A stretch of DNA of 64,000 bases from Gordonia sp. ABSL11-1 (GCF_030315685.1 NZ_JASXSI010000026.1:1-64000); one strand, 5' to 3'; shown: positions 8,758-17,602, counted from the stretch's first letter. Notes: a model not told the origin generated them from the letters alone. Translations and numbers: made by a program.

Positions 8758-9558
8758 TGTCGGATCTCCTGACGTCGGGTCTCGGTGAAGTAGGCCGACC
8801 GGCGTTCGGCGCGGGTCGGGTCACGGTCGAGGCCGATAGCTCGGTCGACGCACGCCCGGCAGCGCGCACCGTGAACGCTGCCCTTCCAGGTGAGGCACGG
8901 GCCGCCGCAATCCCAGCAGGTCACAGCGCCATCCCCCAACCTGCGCAGCTCGGCGTCGGGGTCGAGCGGCGGGGCGGTGCTGGCCGAGGTCGACGCCTCC
9001 CGCGCCCGCTCGACGCCGCGCTCGGACGACCCCGGCGGCGCCGTCGAGGCCGCGCAGGACGTCGACCAGGCGCTCGCTCGCGGTGTCGAGGCCGCGACGC
9101 TCACCCGGTCTCACAGCTCGCCCGAGCAGCGCGGCGAGATCGTCACTCACCTGCGAGGCGTAGGCGACCAGCGCCGCCGACCACTCGCCTGTGTCGAGGT
9201 CGTCGAGGGTGACGACGGGCGCGGCGGGTCGCTGCGCCCGATCGGTGAGCATGGTCATGGCTCGTCGAAGGTCCGACAGGTCGGCAATGTGCGCGGTACG
9301 CTGCGCCGCATCGGACTCGGCCAGCAGCGCGACGGCGACGAACACGACCTCGGCCACCGCGTCGTTCACAGCCGACATGGCCAGCCGGTGCGTGTGCGGC
9401 GTCGGCGATCCGGCCACCGCCTCGGCCAGCGGGGCGCAGATCTCGGCGACCTCGGCGGCGAGATCGAACCCGCCGTCGAGGACGACCGTCAGGCGGCGAC
9501 GCCGCCGCTCGCGGTTGTCGGCCTGCGAGAACTCGCGACTCCGGAGGGATATTGTCAA
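8754..9558 (-). pseudogene. Accessory protein with C-terminal zinc ribbon, frameshifted
   Basis: The upstream frame encodes a helical Ala-rich region (from a possible TTG at 9558 through LAAEVAEICAPLAEAVAG and MLTDRAQRP). The downstream frame encodes CWDCGGPCLTWKG...CRACVD, a CxxC/CxxC zinc ribbon, and ends EIRQ at 8754. One extra base in a run of four Cs (plus strand 9030-9033) separates the two frames. Correcting it gives one protein of about 267 aa. Its stop overlaps the ATG of the HEAGH gene, so the two were probably a coupled pair. I do not recognise the family; the setting next to a transposase remnant suggests mobile-element cargo. Confidence 0.55.
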
Positions 9559-9578
9559 GACCTGTGGATGAGCGAGTC

Positions 9579-10043
9579 TCAGGTGGCCTCCTCGGTGTCT
9601 GGAGTGGTGTTGGGTTCGACGAGTTTGCCCTTGTTGAAGGTGGCGCCGGCTCGGACGAGCGCGACGAGGTGGGTGCGTTGACTGCCCGCCATGTCGACTG
9701 GGCGGCTTCGAAAAGCCTGCAGGCCATCGCCAAATCTGCGGCGCGAGATCCGCGGCCTTTGGTGACCTTGGTGCGCAACCGGACGGTCGCGAAGGTGGAC
9801 TCGATCGGGTGTGTGGTGCGCAGATGCACCCAGCGCTCGGCCGGATACCGGTAGAACTCCGGCAACACGTCGAGGTCGTCGATGATCTTGGCCACTGCTT
9901 TCGGTACTTGGCCCCCATATGCCTGTTCGAACTTGGTGGCCGCGGTTCGGGCGTGGGGCTTCGTCCTCGGCGTTGCAGATTTCCTGCATCGCTTTGATCG
10001 CGTTCGGATGCGCTGCGAACCGGTGTGATCGTGGCCATCAGCG
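9579..10043 (-). mobile_element. IS256-type transposase, 3' fragment, degraded
   Basis: Reading the minus strand in shifting frames recovers the C-terminal third of an IS256/mutator-family transposase. The pieces are FAAHPNAIKAMQEICNAED, then AKIIDDLDVLPEFYRYPAERW, THPIESTFATVRLRTKVTKG (the family's diagnostic C-terminal block) and RTHLVALVRAGATFNKGKLVE. At least two frame changes and the absence of the N-terminal two-thirds, including the first two catalytic acidic residues, show it is dead. I could not find terminal inverted repeats around it. It abuts the zinc-ribbon/HEAGH remnants on one side and the hydrolase gene on the other. Confidence 0.85.
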
Positions 10044-10065
10044 CGTCAAGCCCAGTCCGCCAAGA

Positions 10066-10917
10066 TCAGCGTGAATCGGTGTGAATATCGTTGCCGCGGT
10101 TCAGGTGCTGTCGCAGGAACGGTATGACGTGGGCGCGTACGCTCTCGGGATCGTCGAGATGCGGGTAGTGGCCGCTCGCGGGCAGGATCACGACCTTCGC
10201 CTCCGGGAATGCGACTCGCTGGTCCGCCTTGCCGACTGGTACGAATTTGTCGTGACCACCCCAAATCACGAGTGCGGGACGGCTCAATCGTGATAGCGGT
10301 TCGATGAAGGGTGCTCCGACGTCGACGGGGTTGGCCTTGTACATGCGGTGGAGCGCACGACGTTGCCCGCGGTCGAACTCGGCTTTCCATCCGCGAACCG
10401 TAGCGCGGGGGACCACGTCGTAATGCGCCATTATCGGCTGGATCGCCAGGCGTCCGAACCGTTCGGCAAGCGCTCCGATGCCCGGCGTCCGAAACAGCCG
10501 GCCGACGGGATGCCAGGCCCGCATCTGGTTGATGATCCCGGTATCGAGCTGCACCGAACTCGCGAAGGCGTCCGGATGATCGACCGCCCACGCCAGGCCA
10601 CTTCCACCGATGTCGTTCATCACCAGATGTACCCGGTGAATTCCCAACGCCGTGATGACAGAGCCGATGTAGGTGGCGTAGTCGGCCACGGTGTGGCCGA
10701 AGTCATCGGGGCGGTCAGCTTCTCCGTAACCGGGCAGATCGAAGGCGACCACCCGGCCGATCGCGGCGACGTCACTCAACAGCGCACGCCAGGCATCGGC
10801 GCTTCCAGGCGCTCCGTGGAGAAAGACCGCTGCCTCGGATGCTCCGGGATCGCCTCCTTGTAGTACGCGAGTTCGAATTCCGTTGACGGTGATGAACCGA
10901 TAGTCCAACGGTGTCAT
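10066..10917 (-). CDS. Alpha/beta hydrolase
   Basis: A 283-aa alpha/beta-hydrolase fold protein. It has HGAPGSADAWRAL (oxyanion region, about residue 34), VVAFDLPGYGEADRP (about 55-70), the nucleophile elbow as VMNDIGGSGLAW (about 104-115), and the terminal HYPHLDDPE with the catalytic His. The elbow reads N-D-I-G-G, so the nucleophile position is Asp, as in haloalkane dehalogenases and epoxide hydrolases rather than esterases. The ATG at 10917 is preceded by purine-rich GGAAGGAACCAAAGGA. It is divergent from a TetR gene 93 nt away, the usual arrangement for a regulator and its target. Confidence 0.85.
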   Translation of the reverse strand: MTPLDYRFITVNGIRTRVLQGGDPGASEAAVFLHGAPGSADAWRALLSDVAAIGRVVAFDLPGYGEADRPDDFGHTVADYATYIGSVITALGIHRVHLVMNDIGGSGLAWAVDHPDAFASSVQLDTGIINQMRAWHPVGRLFRTPGIGALAERFGRLAIQPIMAHYDVVPRATVRGWKAEFDRGQRRALHRMYKANPVDVGAPFIEPLSRLSRPALVIWGGHDKFVPVGKADQRVAFPEAKVVILPASGHYPHLDDPESVRAHVIPFLRQHLNRGNDIHTDSR

Positions 10918-10997
10918 TCCTTTGGTTCCTTCCCATGGACGAATTCTGAGACTGCGTAGTGTCAGTTTTAAACAGGAACTGGGCGGTGTCAATGCGA

Positions 10998-11003
10998 TAG
11001 GGT
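10998..11003 (+). promoter_or_regulatory. -10 box of the TetR gene
   Basis: TAGGGT ends 7 nt before the ATG at 11011, consistent with a leaderless transcript. The same 93-bp divergent gap must also hold the hydrolase promoter and probably the TetR operator. An imperfect CAGTT/AACTG dyad lies around 10962-10980. Confidence 0.45.
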
Positions 11004-11010
11004 CGACGCG

Positions 11011-11664
11011 ATGTCGACAGTTCCCCCGGCGCGAAGGTATGGCGGCACACCGGCAGCGCAGCGTGCGGCCGAGCGACGCGAGCGATTGATCACGGCGGGC
11101 ATCGAGGTCTTCGGCACACTTGGGTACCGGGCGGCGACAGTGGAAATTCTGTGTCGGCACGCTCGGCTCACGAAGCGGTATTTTTACGAATCCTTCTCCG
11201 ACAGTGAGGAGTTGTTCATCGCGTGCTACCTGCGCTGCGCCGACGAGGTCCAGGCCCTGCTGGTTGGAGCCGTTGCGGAGGCGCCGCCGGATGACGAATC
11301 TCGTCTACGTGCCGCAATCGAGGCCTACTTCGCCGCGATTGCTGCGTACCCGGAGCGCGCGCGCATCACGCTGCTGGAAGTCACCGGAATCAGTCCAAAG
11401 GTCACCGAGTCTTACCGTGGGCAAACCCGCCGCTTTGCTGAGTCGATCGAAGCACTCGGCGCACAGGCATTCGCGAGCAGCGGCATGTCGCCGACAGAGA
11501 TGCAACTCGTGGCGCTGGGCGTCCTGGGGGCAACGACCACCATCGCCACCCAATGGCTACTCAACGATCGAACCCCACCCCGGGCGCAAGTCGTGCTGTC
11601 CGCCTGTCTCATCGGCGTGGCGATCCTTCGGCAGATCACTCAGCGGAATCCGGATCTGTCCTGA
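11011..11664 (+). CDS. TetR/AcrR-family transcriptional regulator
   Basis: A 217-aa repressor-type protein. The N-terminal TetR helix-turn-helix spans about residues 20-66 (RERLITAGIEVFGTLGYRAATVEILCRHARLTKRYFYESF). The C-terminal ligand-binding region is helical. It faces the alpha/beta hydrolase gene across a short shared promoter, so local control of that hydrolase is the best guess. A TANNNT box just before the ATG suggests a leaderless mRNA. The ligand is unknown. Confidence 0.88.
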   Translation: MSTVPPARRYGGTPAAQRAAERRERLITAGIEVFGTLGYRAATVEILCRHARLTKRYFYESFSDSEELFIACYLRCADEVQALLVGAVAEAPPDDESRLRAAIEAYFAAIAAYPERARITLLEVTGISPKVTESYRGQTRRFAESIEALGAQAFASSGMSPTEMQLVALGVLGATTTIATQWLLNDRTPPRAQVVLSACLIGVAILRQITQRNPDLS

Positions 11665-11829
11665 GGGCGGTGTCGGCCGATCGTGCACATAGGGATCGAC
11701 GCGTATCGGAGTCGATGCGACAGGATACCTGGCGCGCCGCACCGGATGGTCGGAGAATCCTCCGAATGAGCTGCGATTGCCATCGCGGCCGGGAATGGCG
11801 TAGTGCGGCACCCACGAGTTTGACTGTCC

Positions 11830-13425
11830 TCACGTGAGGATGAAGTCCCTCGCGTGACCGATCACGGGATTCGCAGCGGCGAACCACACCGCGTCGACGC
11901 CGTCGACGAGCTGAAGAGTCGCGTTCGGCAGATGAGCGGCCAGATATCGACTATGCCCCGGGTCTACGTTGGTGCAGGCCCGTCGATGCACTATCAGGAC
12001 GCGCGTCTCGATGTCGGACAATCTATGTCGAAGGTCGATGGTTGTCGCGGCCATTCTGATCGCGCGCGCAGTCCCCGGACCCGCCCCACGACGACCGATC
12101 CGTTCCCACCAAGTGCGGAACCCGGCGTCGGCCGCCAGACTCGGTGCCACCAGCGATGCGGTGTCGACAAGCTGGGTTCGTGTCGGATCGACCGTCTCAT
12201 CGATGAGATCCCGCGCCGTCACCGGATCGAGACCATGCGGGTAGTCACGACCTCGCCGGTAGCGGGCATAGCAGTTGATCAGCACGCAGCCCGCCACGTC
12301 TGCCGGGTGTTGTGCCGCATACTCGATAGCGATCAGTCCGGTGTCGAAGTTGGCGACCAGGAAGGGCTTCTCGAGGCCGGCGCACTCGACCACATTCTCT
12401 ATGTCGTGAACCCAGCAGTCGAGCGGCGATCGCCGGCCGAGTGGTTCGGACAATCCGACTCCGCGTCGGTCGAGGCAGACCAGGCGGGTCACAGCGGCGA
12501 GTTCCTCGTGGGCGGCACGCACATGTGGCTCGTCAAGGATTCCGTCGATCGTGATCATGGCCGGGTTGAGCAGCAGGACATCGGGCCCGGACCCCGAAAG
12601 CTCAAGGTAGGCAGTGACACCATCGAGGGTGTACCGGGGAGACTGCGCGACCCGGCCTCGATCTGCGGCCGGCTGAGCGGGCGGTTCCAGCCCGCTCAGC
12701 ACACGCGCATGCGCAGCGGCCAGTGCGGATCCCGGATCGAGTCCCACGTCGAGCAGGGCGCGGCGCGCGCGGGACACAGCGGCCAACGCTTGCGCTTGCC
12801 GGTTCGAACGACTCAGCGCGACGACATAGTCGACCCATGAGGACTCATCCAACGGATCGGATGACGTGATCGCGGCCAGTTCTCCGAGAGCGCGGCCCGG
12901 TTGGCTGCCTCGCGCGACCGACGCCAGGTATTCGCGCACCAGTTGCGCCCGTTCGTGCTGCCAGCCGACCAGCAACGCCTGCCCGGCACGTGTCGCGGGA
13001 AGTTCGGGATCACCCCGCCAGTAGGCTCGGGCGATTTCGAGAAGCTGTGCGGCAGAGTCTGCTTCGGCGGAGGACAAGCCCCGCGCCTGCGCCCGCAACC
13101 GACGGATCTCACCTACGTCGGTGACAGCGTCCAGGCGATAGCCGCTTCCCATGGTGACGATCGAGTCACTGAGCCCGGAGTGGACCAGTGCCTGCCTGAT
13201 CCGCGAGATGTGGGCGCGCACGGACTTGGGCACCGAGGGTGGCGAATCGTCCCACAACACATCGGCGATTTCGGCCACCGACAGCGCGGCCGGGGCGTGT
13301 AGCGCGAGCAACGTCAACACCGCACGCGCCTTGCGTTCGAGCGCCAGTCGTGGCTCCCCGGCCGCATTCGCCCAGTCCGCGGTATCGACGACGCGTGTGC
13401 CTCCCAGCACGCCGATCACAGTCAC
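11830..13425 (-). CDS. SARP-type regulator fused to alpha/beta-hydrolase domain
   Basis: A 531-aa two-part protein. Residues 1-100 form an OmpR/SARP winged helix (VLTLLALHAPAALSVAEI, then PKSVRAHISRIRQAL). Residues 105-245 form a bacterial transcriptional activation (BTAD) domain. Residues 265-531 form an alpha/beta-hydrolase fold (RLVCLDRRGVGLSEP at about 314-328). The nucleophile elbow is N-F-D361-T-G. The position where the catalytic His usually stands in GxDHxxF reads GVDAVWF (Ala512), so the hydrolase part is probably catalytically dead and may bind a ligand. The GTG start is divergent from the flavin oxidase 73 nt away, so it probably controls that oxidase/NmrA pair. Fusions of this kind are known, but the ligand is not. 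Confidence 0.82.
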   Translation of the reverse strand: MTVIGVLGGTRVVDTADWANAAGEPRLALERKARAVLTLLALHAPAALSVAEIADVLWDDSPPSVPKSVRAHISRIRQALVHSGLSDSIVTMGSGYRLDAVTDVGEIRRLRAQARGLSSAEADSAAQLLEIARAYWRGDPELPATRAGQALLVGWQHERAQLVREYLASVARGSQPGRALGELAAITSSDPLDESSWVDYVVALSRSNRQAQALAAVSRARRALLDVGLDPGSALAAAHARVLSGLEPPAQPAADRGRVAQSPRYTLDGVTAYLELSGSGPDVLLLNPAMITIDGILDEPHVRAAHEELAAVTRLVCLDRRGVGLSEPLGRRSPLDCWVHDIENVVECAGLEKPFLVANFDTGLIAIEYAAQHPADVAGCVLINCYARYRRGRDYPHGLDPVTARDLIDETVDPTRTQLVDTASLVAPSLAADAGFRTWWERIGRRGAGPGTARAIRMAATTIDLRHRLSDIETRVLIVHRRACTNVDPGHSRYLAAHLPNATLQLVDGVDAVWFAAANPVIGHARDFILT

Positions 13426-13498
13426 ACCACCAGTGTCACCCCATCACCGCATCCAGACCACATCCGATTCGGGTAGCGTCGCTGTTCTCCTGTTCTCC

Positions 13499-14944
13499 AT
13501 GAGTACCGACGCAACAACGGATCATCCGCCGACACTGATCGGCCGACTGACAGCGCAAGTCGACTGCCCGGTCGTCGCACCCACCGATCGTGGTTACGAC
13601 GCCGCACGCCTGGGATGGAATCGCACCGTGACAATGTCACCGGACGCTGTGGCAATGACCAACGACCGCGGAGATGTGCAGGCAGCCCTGCGAACCGCCC
13701 GAGAACTCGGAGTGCCGCTGCATGTGCAAGCCACCGGGCACGGCACGCTGACGTCGGCCACTTCCGGTCTGCTCATCAACCTGTCGTCGATGAACGACGT
13801 GCACATCGACACCGAGCGGATGCTCGCGACCGTGGGACCCGGGGCGACCTGGAACGACGTCAACCGCGCATCGGCAACACACGGTCTCGGATCGCTTTCG
13901 GGTCGGTGCGCAACGGTGGGCGTGACCGGGTACACCCTCGGTGGCGGCTCCGGGTGGTTGTCACGTACGTACGGATACGCGGCAGACAGTGCCTTGGAAG
14001 CCGAGATCGTCACCGCCACAGGAGATATTGTCACCGTCGACCGTCATCGCCACGCCGATCTCCACTGGGCGATCCGAGGCGGCGGCGGCAATTTCGGCAT
14101 CGTCACCTCGCTCACCTTCCGGCTGTTTCCCGCCCGGCGCGTATTCGCCGGAATGTCGTTCTATCCCGTCGAGCGCGCCGCAGACATCTTCCGCGCCTAT
14201 CGTGACTGGTCGCTCGACGAGCCCGACGGCATGAACACGGCAGTACTGCTGATGCGGTTGCCTCCCGCGCCGGCGATTCCGGCGGCTGCGCGAGGACGCC
14301 AGGTGGTCGCGCTGCGCGCGTTCGCACTCTGCGACGAGCGCGAGGGCCGCAACCAACTCGACGCGGTGCTGAAAGTGGCCGGACCCGCACTCCACGATGG
14401 GTTTGCCGAGCGCGATTTCGCCGAGGCGAGCGCGGCCACCAACGGCCCGGATGCACCGCCGATGCCCCATCGACAGCTTGTCCACTTGTTCGACAGCGTC
14501 GATGATGATCTCATCGACCAAGTCGTCAACGGCGAGGGCCGGGCGGCCGGCGCACCATACGCGTTCATCGAGTTGCGACATTGGGGTGGCGCGATGGCCG
14601 AGACGACCTCGGATTCCGGGCCCGCCGGACATCGGAGCACTCCCTATTCGATCCTGGCCGTGGCGCCATACCTCACCCCGGACCGCAGCGCAGTCGACAC
14701 ACAGGTCGACCGTCTGGATCGGCTCTGCCATTCACGCGCCACCGGCGGTTCCTTCTTGACCCTGCTGACCCGGCCAGAACTCACTGCGACGGCATTCACC
14801 GACCGACACTTCGGCATGCTCCGAGAGATCAAGTCGCGGTGGGACCCCGACGATATTCTCCAACCTTCCCACCACATCCCACCCCTGCACACGTATTCAT
14901 CGCCATCGCACGCACCGTCAATCAAGACATCAACAGAGGAGTAA
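13499..14944 (+). CDS. FAD-linked oxidase (BBE/PCMH type), probably bicovalent flavin
   Basis: A 481-aa FAD-dependent oxidoreductase of the berberine-bridge-enzyme class. The PCMH FAD domain covers about residues 40-220 and the substrate/BBE domain the rest. His81 in ATGHGTL and Cys137 in GRCATVGVTGYTLGGG align with the two residues that tether FAD covalently (8-alpha-histidyl and 6-S-cysteinyl) in this family. The C-terminal BBE motif is weak. It has no export signal. It is followed after 4 nt by an NmrA-type gene and divergent from the SARP-hydrolase regulator, so the three look like one regulated unit, perhaps for oxidising a secondary metabolite or aromatic alcohol. Substrate unknown. Confidence 0.85.
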   Translation: MSTDATTDHPPTLIGRLTAQVDCPVVAPTDRGYDAARLGWNRTVTMSPDAVAMTNDRGDVQAALRTARELGVPLHVQATGHGTLTSATSGLLINLSSMNDVHIDTERMLATVGPGATWNDVNRASATHGLGSLSGRCATVGVTGYTLGGGSGWLSRTYGYAADSALEAEIVTATGDIVTVDRHRHADLHWAIRGGGGNFGIVTSLTFRLFPARRVFAGMSFYPVERAADIFRAYRDWSLDEPDGMNTAVLLMRLPPAPAIPAAARGRQVVALRAFALCDEREGRNQLDAVLKVAGPALHDGFAERDFAEASAATNGPDAPPMPHRQLVHLFDSVDDDLIDQVVNGEGRAAGAPYAFIELRHWGGAMAETTSDSGPAGHRSTPYSILAVAPYLTPDRSAVDTQVDRLDRLCHSRATGGSFLTLLTRPELTATAFTDRHFGMLREIKSRWDPDDILQPSHHIPPLHTYSSPSHAPSIKTSTEE

Positions 14945-14948
14945 GCAC

Positions 14949-15857
14949 ATGTGCACAGTTCTCATCACCGGAGCCACCGGAAACGTCGGCTCCCGCGTGG
15001 CCGCCGACCTCGTCGCGGCCGGAGTACGGCCGCGACTCTTCGTGCGAGATGCCACCAGACTGATGCACCGGTGGCAGGGTGGAAGCGTCGAGGTGGCTCT
15101 CGGCGACTTCGATGACGAGGAGAGTGTCGAGGCCGCCATGCGTGGAATCGACCGCATCTTCCTCACATCAGCGGACGGGCCGGACAAAGTCGCACACGAA
15201 TGCGCAGTCATCGCCGCTGCCAAGCGGGCCGGTGTGGGGCGCATCGTGAAACTGTCAGCGATGCACGCCCGCACCGGGTCGCCGCTGCCCGCCTTCGACT
15301 GGCACGGGAGAATCGAGGCCGTACTCGCCGATAGCGGAATGCCGCACGTTCTTCTACGGCCGGCGTTCTTCCTGGACAATCTGCTCATGGTTGCTCCCGG
15401 CGTCGCGGCAACCGGTCACCTCGCTGCACCGACCGGCGGCGCACGGGCAGCGATGGTCGATGTCCGCGACGTCGCCGCGTCCGCTGCGAGCGCGGTACTC
15501 GCCAATCAGGTGCTCCGCGACTCCTACGATCTCACCGGACCGGAATCCGTCACGTTCGCCCAGGTCGCCGACGCTATCGCGACGGCAACGAAGCAGACCA
15601 TCGTGTTCGACGACCTGACGCCGGAAGAAGCTGCGCCGCGATTCGCCGGGGCCGGACTGCCCTCGTGGTTGGGCACCCAGCTCAGCGGAGCGTTCGGCGT
15701 CATGCGCGACGGCGGCTTTGACGCCGTCTCCGACGGGGTGCGGGAGCTGACCGGGCGACGGGCGCGCGCCGTCTCTTCTTGGGCGCGCGTACACGCGGCG
15801 GCCTTCGTGTCCGAACCCGCCCCGGCACCACCACAGCCGTCGGTGAGGCTGGGTTGA
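14949..15857 (+). CDS. NmrA/SDR-type NAD(P)-binding protein
   Basis: A 302-aa Rossmann protein with the dinucleotide-binding motif ITGATGNVGS (residues 6-15). It matches atypical short-chain dehydrogenases of the NmrA family (VLLRPAFFLDNLL near residue 135, typical of NmrA and quinone-reductase QorB-like proteins). The SDR YxxxK catalytic pair is not evident; DWHGRIEAVLADSG stands in its place. It starts 4 nt after the flavin oxidase stop and is therefore co-transcribed. It is probably a reductase or redox sensor working with the oxidase. The Pro-rich tail after residue 285 is unlikely to be part of the fold. Confidence 0.85.
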   Translation: MCTVLITGATGNVGSRVAADLVAAGVRPRLFVRDATRLMHRWQGGSVEVALGDFDDEESVEAAMRGIDRIFLTSADGPDKVAHECAVIAAAKRAGVGRIVKLSAMHARTGSPLPAFDWHGRIEAVLADSGMPHVLLRPAFFLDNLLMVAPGVAATGHLAAPTGGARAAMVDVRDVAASAASAVLANQVLRDSYDLTGPESVTFAQVADAIATATKQTIVFDDLTPEEAAPRFAGAGLPSWLGTQLSGAFGVMRDGGFDAVSDGVRELTGRRARAVSSWARVHAAAFVSEPAPAPPQPSVRLG

Positions 15858-16552
15858 CATCCCCCTTCCGCGCGGCGGCGAGGGAGGTAAGGTTCTTCTG
15901 GTCGGTGGGGACGCCCTGCACGAGGGCGTCGATGCCGTCGACGTCACGGGACGGGGAGAAGTTCCGTGAGTGGGCGGATCGGTTGGTCGCGACCGGTGAC
16001 CCGGTGTCGGCGCGTGTGGCAGGGTGTCGGGTCCCGGCGCGAGATCAGGCCCGTTGCATGGCTTTCCGAGTACAACGCGGAGAAAGGCGCAAGCTCCGCA
16101 CGAGACGGATTTCTACGAACTTCGACGCGGGAAGCGTTCGAACAGAAGCGGATTGGGGCTATGACGGGTAAGCGTGAAAGCGTTCGGGCGGAACGAGTCC
16201 GGGTCGACCTGACAGATTCACTGGCGACTGCGGAAAGCCTTACGCGCCAAAGGAATGCCCCGACTCAAGTTGCGACGGGATTATCGCGGTGAAGCGCGCC
16301 GGCGATCGCGCCTGAGCTGCCGAAGTGCGCGGCGAGGAAGACGAGGCCGAGCGGGTGTCCGCGCCGGATGAGTCGTCGTCGCCTCCCGTGGTCGCGTCTC
16401 GCGTGCGGCAGGAAGCTGCTGCCGACGGATGAAGCCCTCGAACGTTGCGTGCTCCTGACCAGCGCCCGCGCCATGGGCCGGCGTCACGCACAACGGGTGC
16501 CCCGCCGACGTCCTCGTCGAAGGCCCGAGGCTGGGACCTGACCATCACTATT
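15858..16552. other. Non-coding or decayed stretch beside the tRNA gene
   Basis: About 700 bp with no gene I can support. Short open stretches exist on both strands (for example plus-strand 15966-16292), but none has a good ribosome site or a recognisable domain, and the base mix around 16080-16260 is richer in A than its surroundings. It lies immediately beyond the 3' end of the tRNA-Leu, the usual site for integrative elements, so it may be an eroded insertion. I see no integrase or att repeat. Confidence 0.4.
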
Positions 16553-16571
16553 ACCCCTGATGAACAGGGGT
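16553..16571 (-). terminator. Hairpin downstream of tRNA-Leu
   Basis: ACCCCTG, loop of 5 nt, CAGGGGT: a perfect 7-bp stem starting 5 nt beyond the encoded CCA end of the tRNA. It is well placed to end the tRNA transcript, though only a short T-poor stretch follows on the minus strand. Confidence 0.55.
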
Positions 16572-16575
16572 TTCA

Positions 16576-16652
16576 TGGTGCCCTCGGTGAGACTCGAACT
16601 CACACTGGACGGGTTTTGAATCCGTTGCCTCTGCCAATTGGGCTACGAGGGC
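16576..16652 (-). tRNA. tRNA-Leu (anticodon CAA), with encoded CCA
   Basis: A cloverleaf can be drawn on the minus strand. The acceptor pairs GCCCTCG with CGAGGGC. The D-arm is GCCCAATTGGCAGAGGC. The anticodon arm has loop TTCAAAA, giving anticodon CAA (Leu, UUG). The T-arm is GTGAG-TTCGAGT-CTCAC, and CCA is encoded. The body is 74 nt. The variable region is only about 5 nt, whereas tRNA-Leu normally has a long variable arm, and the last anticodon-stem pair is an A-C mismatch. Leu therefore rests on the anticodon alone. Its place just upstream of pdtaR recalls a tRNA in the matching part of the M. tuberculosis map (from memory). Confidence 0.85.
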
Positions 16653-16792
16653 ATCCGCAGTCGCGCACGTGATGTGGCGGCTGCGACAGTCCACTCTAGA
16701 TGATCGGCCGACGGACGGACCAGCCGGTACTCTGCACGCATCGGCTCGTGACGGATCGTGCTGGTCACGGGTACGTCGATGCGGAGGAGGGG

Positions 16793-17419
16793 ATGGTGAC
16801 GGTGACGGACAGGGTTGCGGCGTCGGAGGGCGAGCAGGTGACGACACATCGTGTGCTCGTGGCCGAGGACGACTCGTTGATCCGGATGGATCTCATCGAG
16901 ATGCTCCGCGAGGAGGGATATGAGGTCGTCGGGGAGGCCCCCAACGGCCAGGTCGCAGTCGAGCTGACGGAGCAGCTGACCCCGGACCTGGTGATCATGG
17001 ACGTGAAGATGCCGATCCGCGACGGCATCGACGCCGCCTCGGAGATCGCCGAGAAGAAGCTGGCGCCGGTCGTCATGCTCACCGCGTTCAGCCAGCGTGA
17101 GTTCATCGAGAAGGCCCGCGACGCCGGGGCGATGGCGTATCTGGTCAAACCGTTCACGAAGGCCGACCTGGTGCCGGCGATCGAAGTGGCGGTCAGCCGC
17201 TACAACGAGGTCTCCGCCCTCGAGAAGGAGGTCGCCACCCTGGGAGACCGTCTCGAGACGCGCAAACTGGTCGAGCGTGCCAAGGGGCTTCTGATGGAGA
17301 AGCAGTCGTTGTCGGAACCCGAGGCGTTCAAGTGGATTCAGCGTGCGGCCATGGACCGTCGGACGACGATGAAGGCGGTCGCGCAGGTCGTCGTCGAGAC
17401 GTTGGGGCCCACCGCCTGA
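16793..17419 (+). CDS. pdtaR: ANTAR-domain response regulator PdtaR
   Basis: A 208-aa two-domain response regulator. The receiver domain has VLVAEDDSLIRMDL near residue 20, the phospho-acceptor in LVIMDVKMPIRDG (about 65-77), and VMLTAF and LVKPF motifs. The C-terminal ANTAR RNA-binding domain includes LVERAKGLLMEKQSLSEPEAFKWIQ. It is the orthologue of M. tuberculosis Rv1626, an RNA-binding antiterminator phosphorylated by PdtaS. The ATG at 16793 has GGAGGAGG immediately upstream, which decides it over the in-frame start at 16700. The partner kinase gene is not in this window. Such regulators bind paired hexaloop hairpins at target leaders. Confidence 0.93.
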   Translation: MVTVTDRVAASEGEQVTTHRVLVAEDDSLIRMDLIEMLREEGYEVVGEAPNGQVAVELTEQLTPDLVIMDVKMPIRDGIDAASEIAEKKLAPVVMLTAFSQREFIEKARDAGAMAYLVKPFTKADLVPAIEVAVSRYNEVSALEKEVATLGDRLETRKLVERAKGLLMEKQSLSEPEAFKWIQRAAMDRRTTMKAVAQVVVETLGPTA

Positions 17420-17602
17420 TCCATCCGTGGGTCGAGCCGTTAATTCTGTGAAAACACCGTGAGCCCTGTGGTGCGCGTTTGCCTCCAATACAGCGCGGCG
17501 GCCGTCGTTTGGGTCTATGTTTTCTCAAGGTCTCCTCAGCAGACCTCCCGGCAGACGAACACCTCGCCGCGCCGGGTGGGTGGGAAGTGAAGAGGTAAGA
17601 GA

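Noticed and set aside
9554..9559. TTGACA as a -35 promoter element inside the element remnant
   Set aside because: No -10 box at proper spacing; the motif is probably chance and overlaps a possible start.
15966..16292. Short plus-strand frame next to the tRNA as a real gene
   Set aside because: No ribosome site, no family, unusual composition; described instead as debris.
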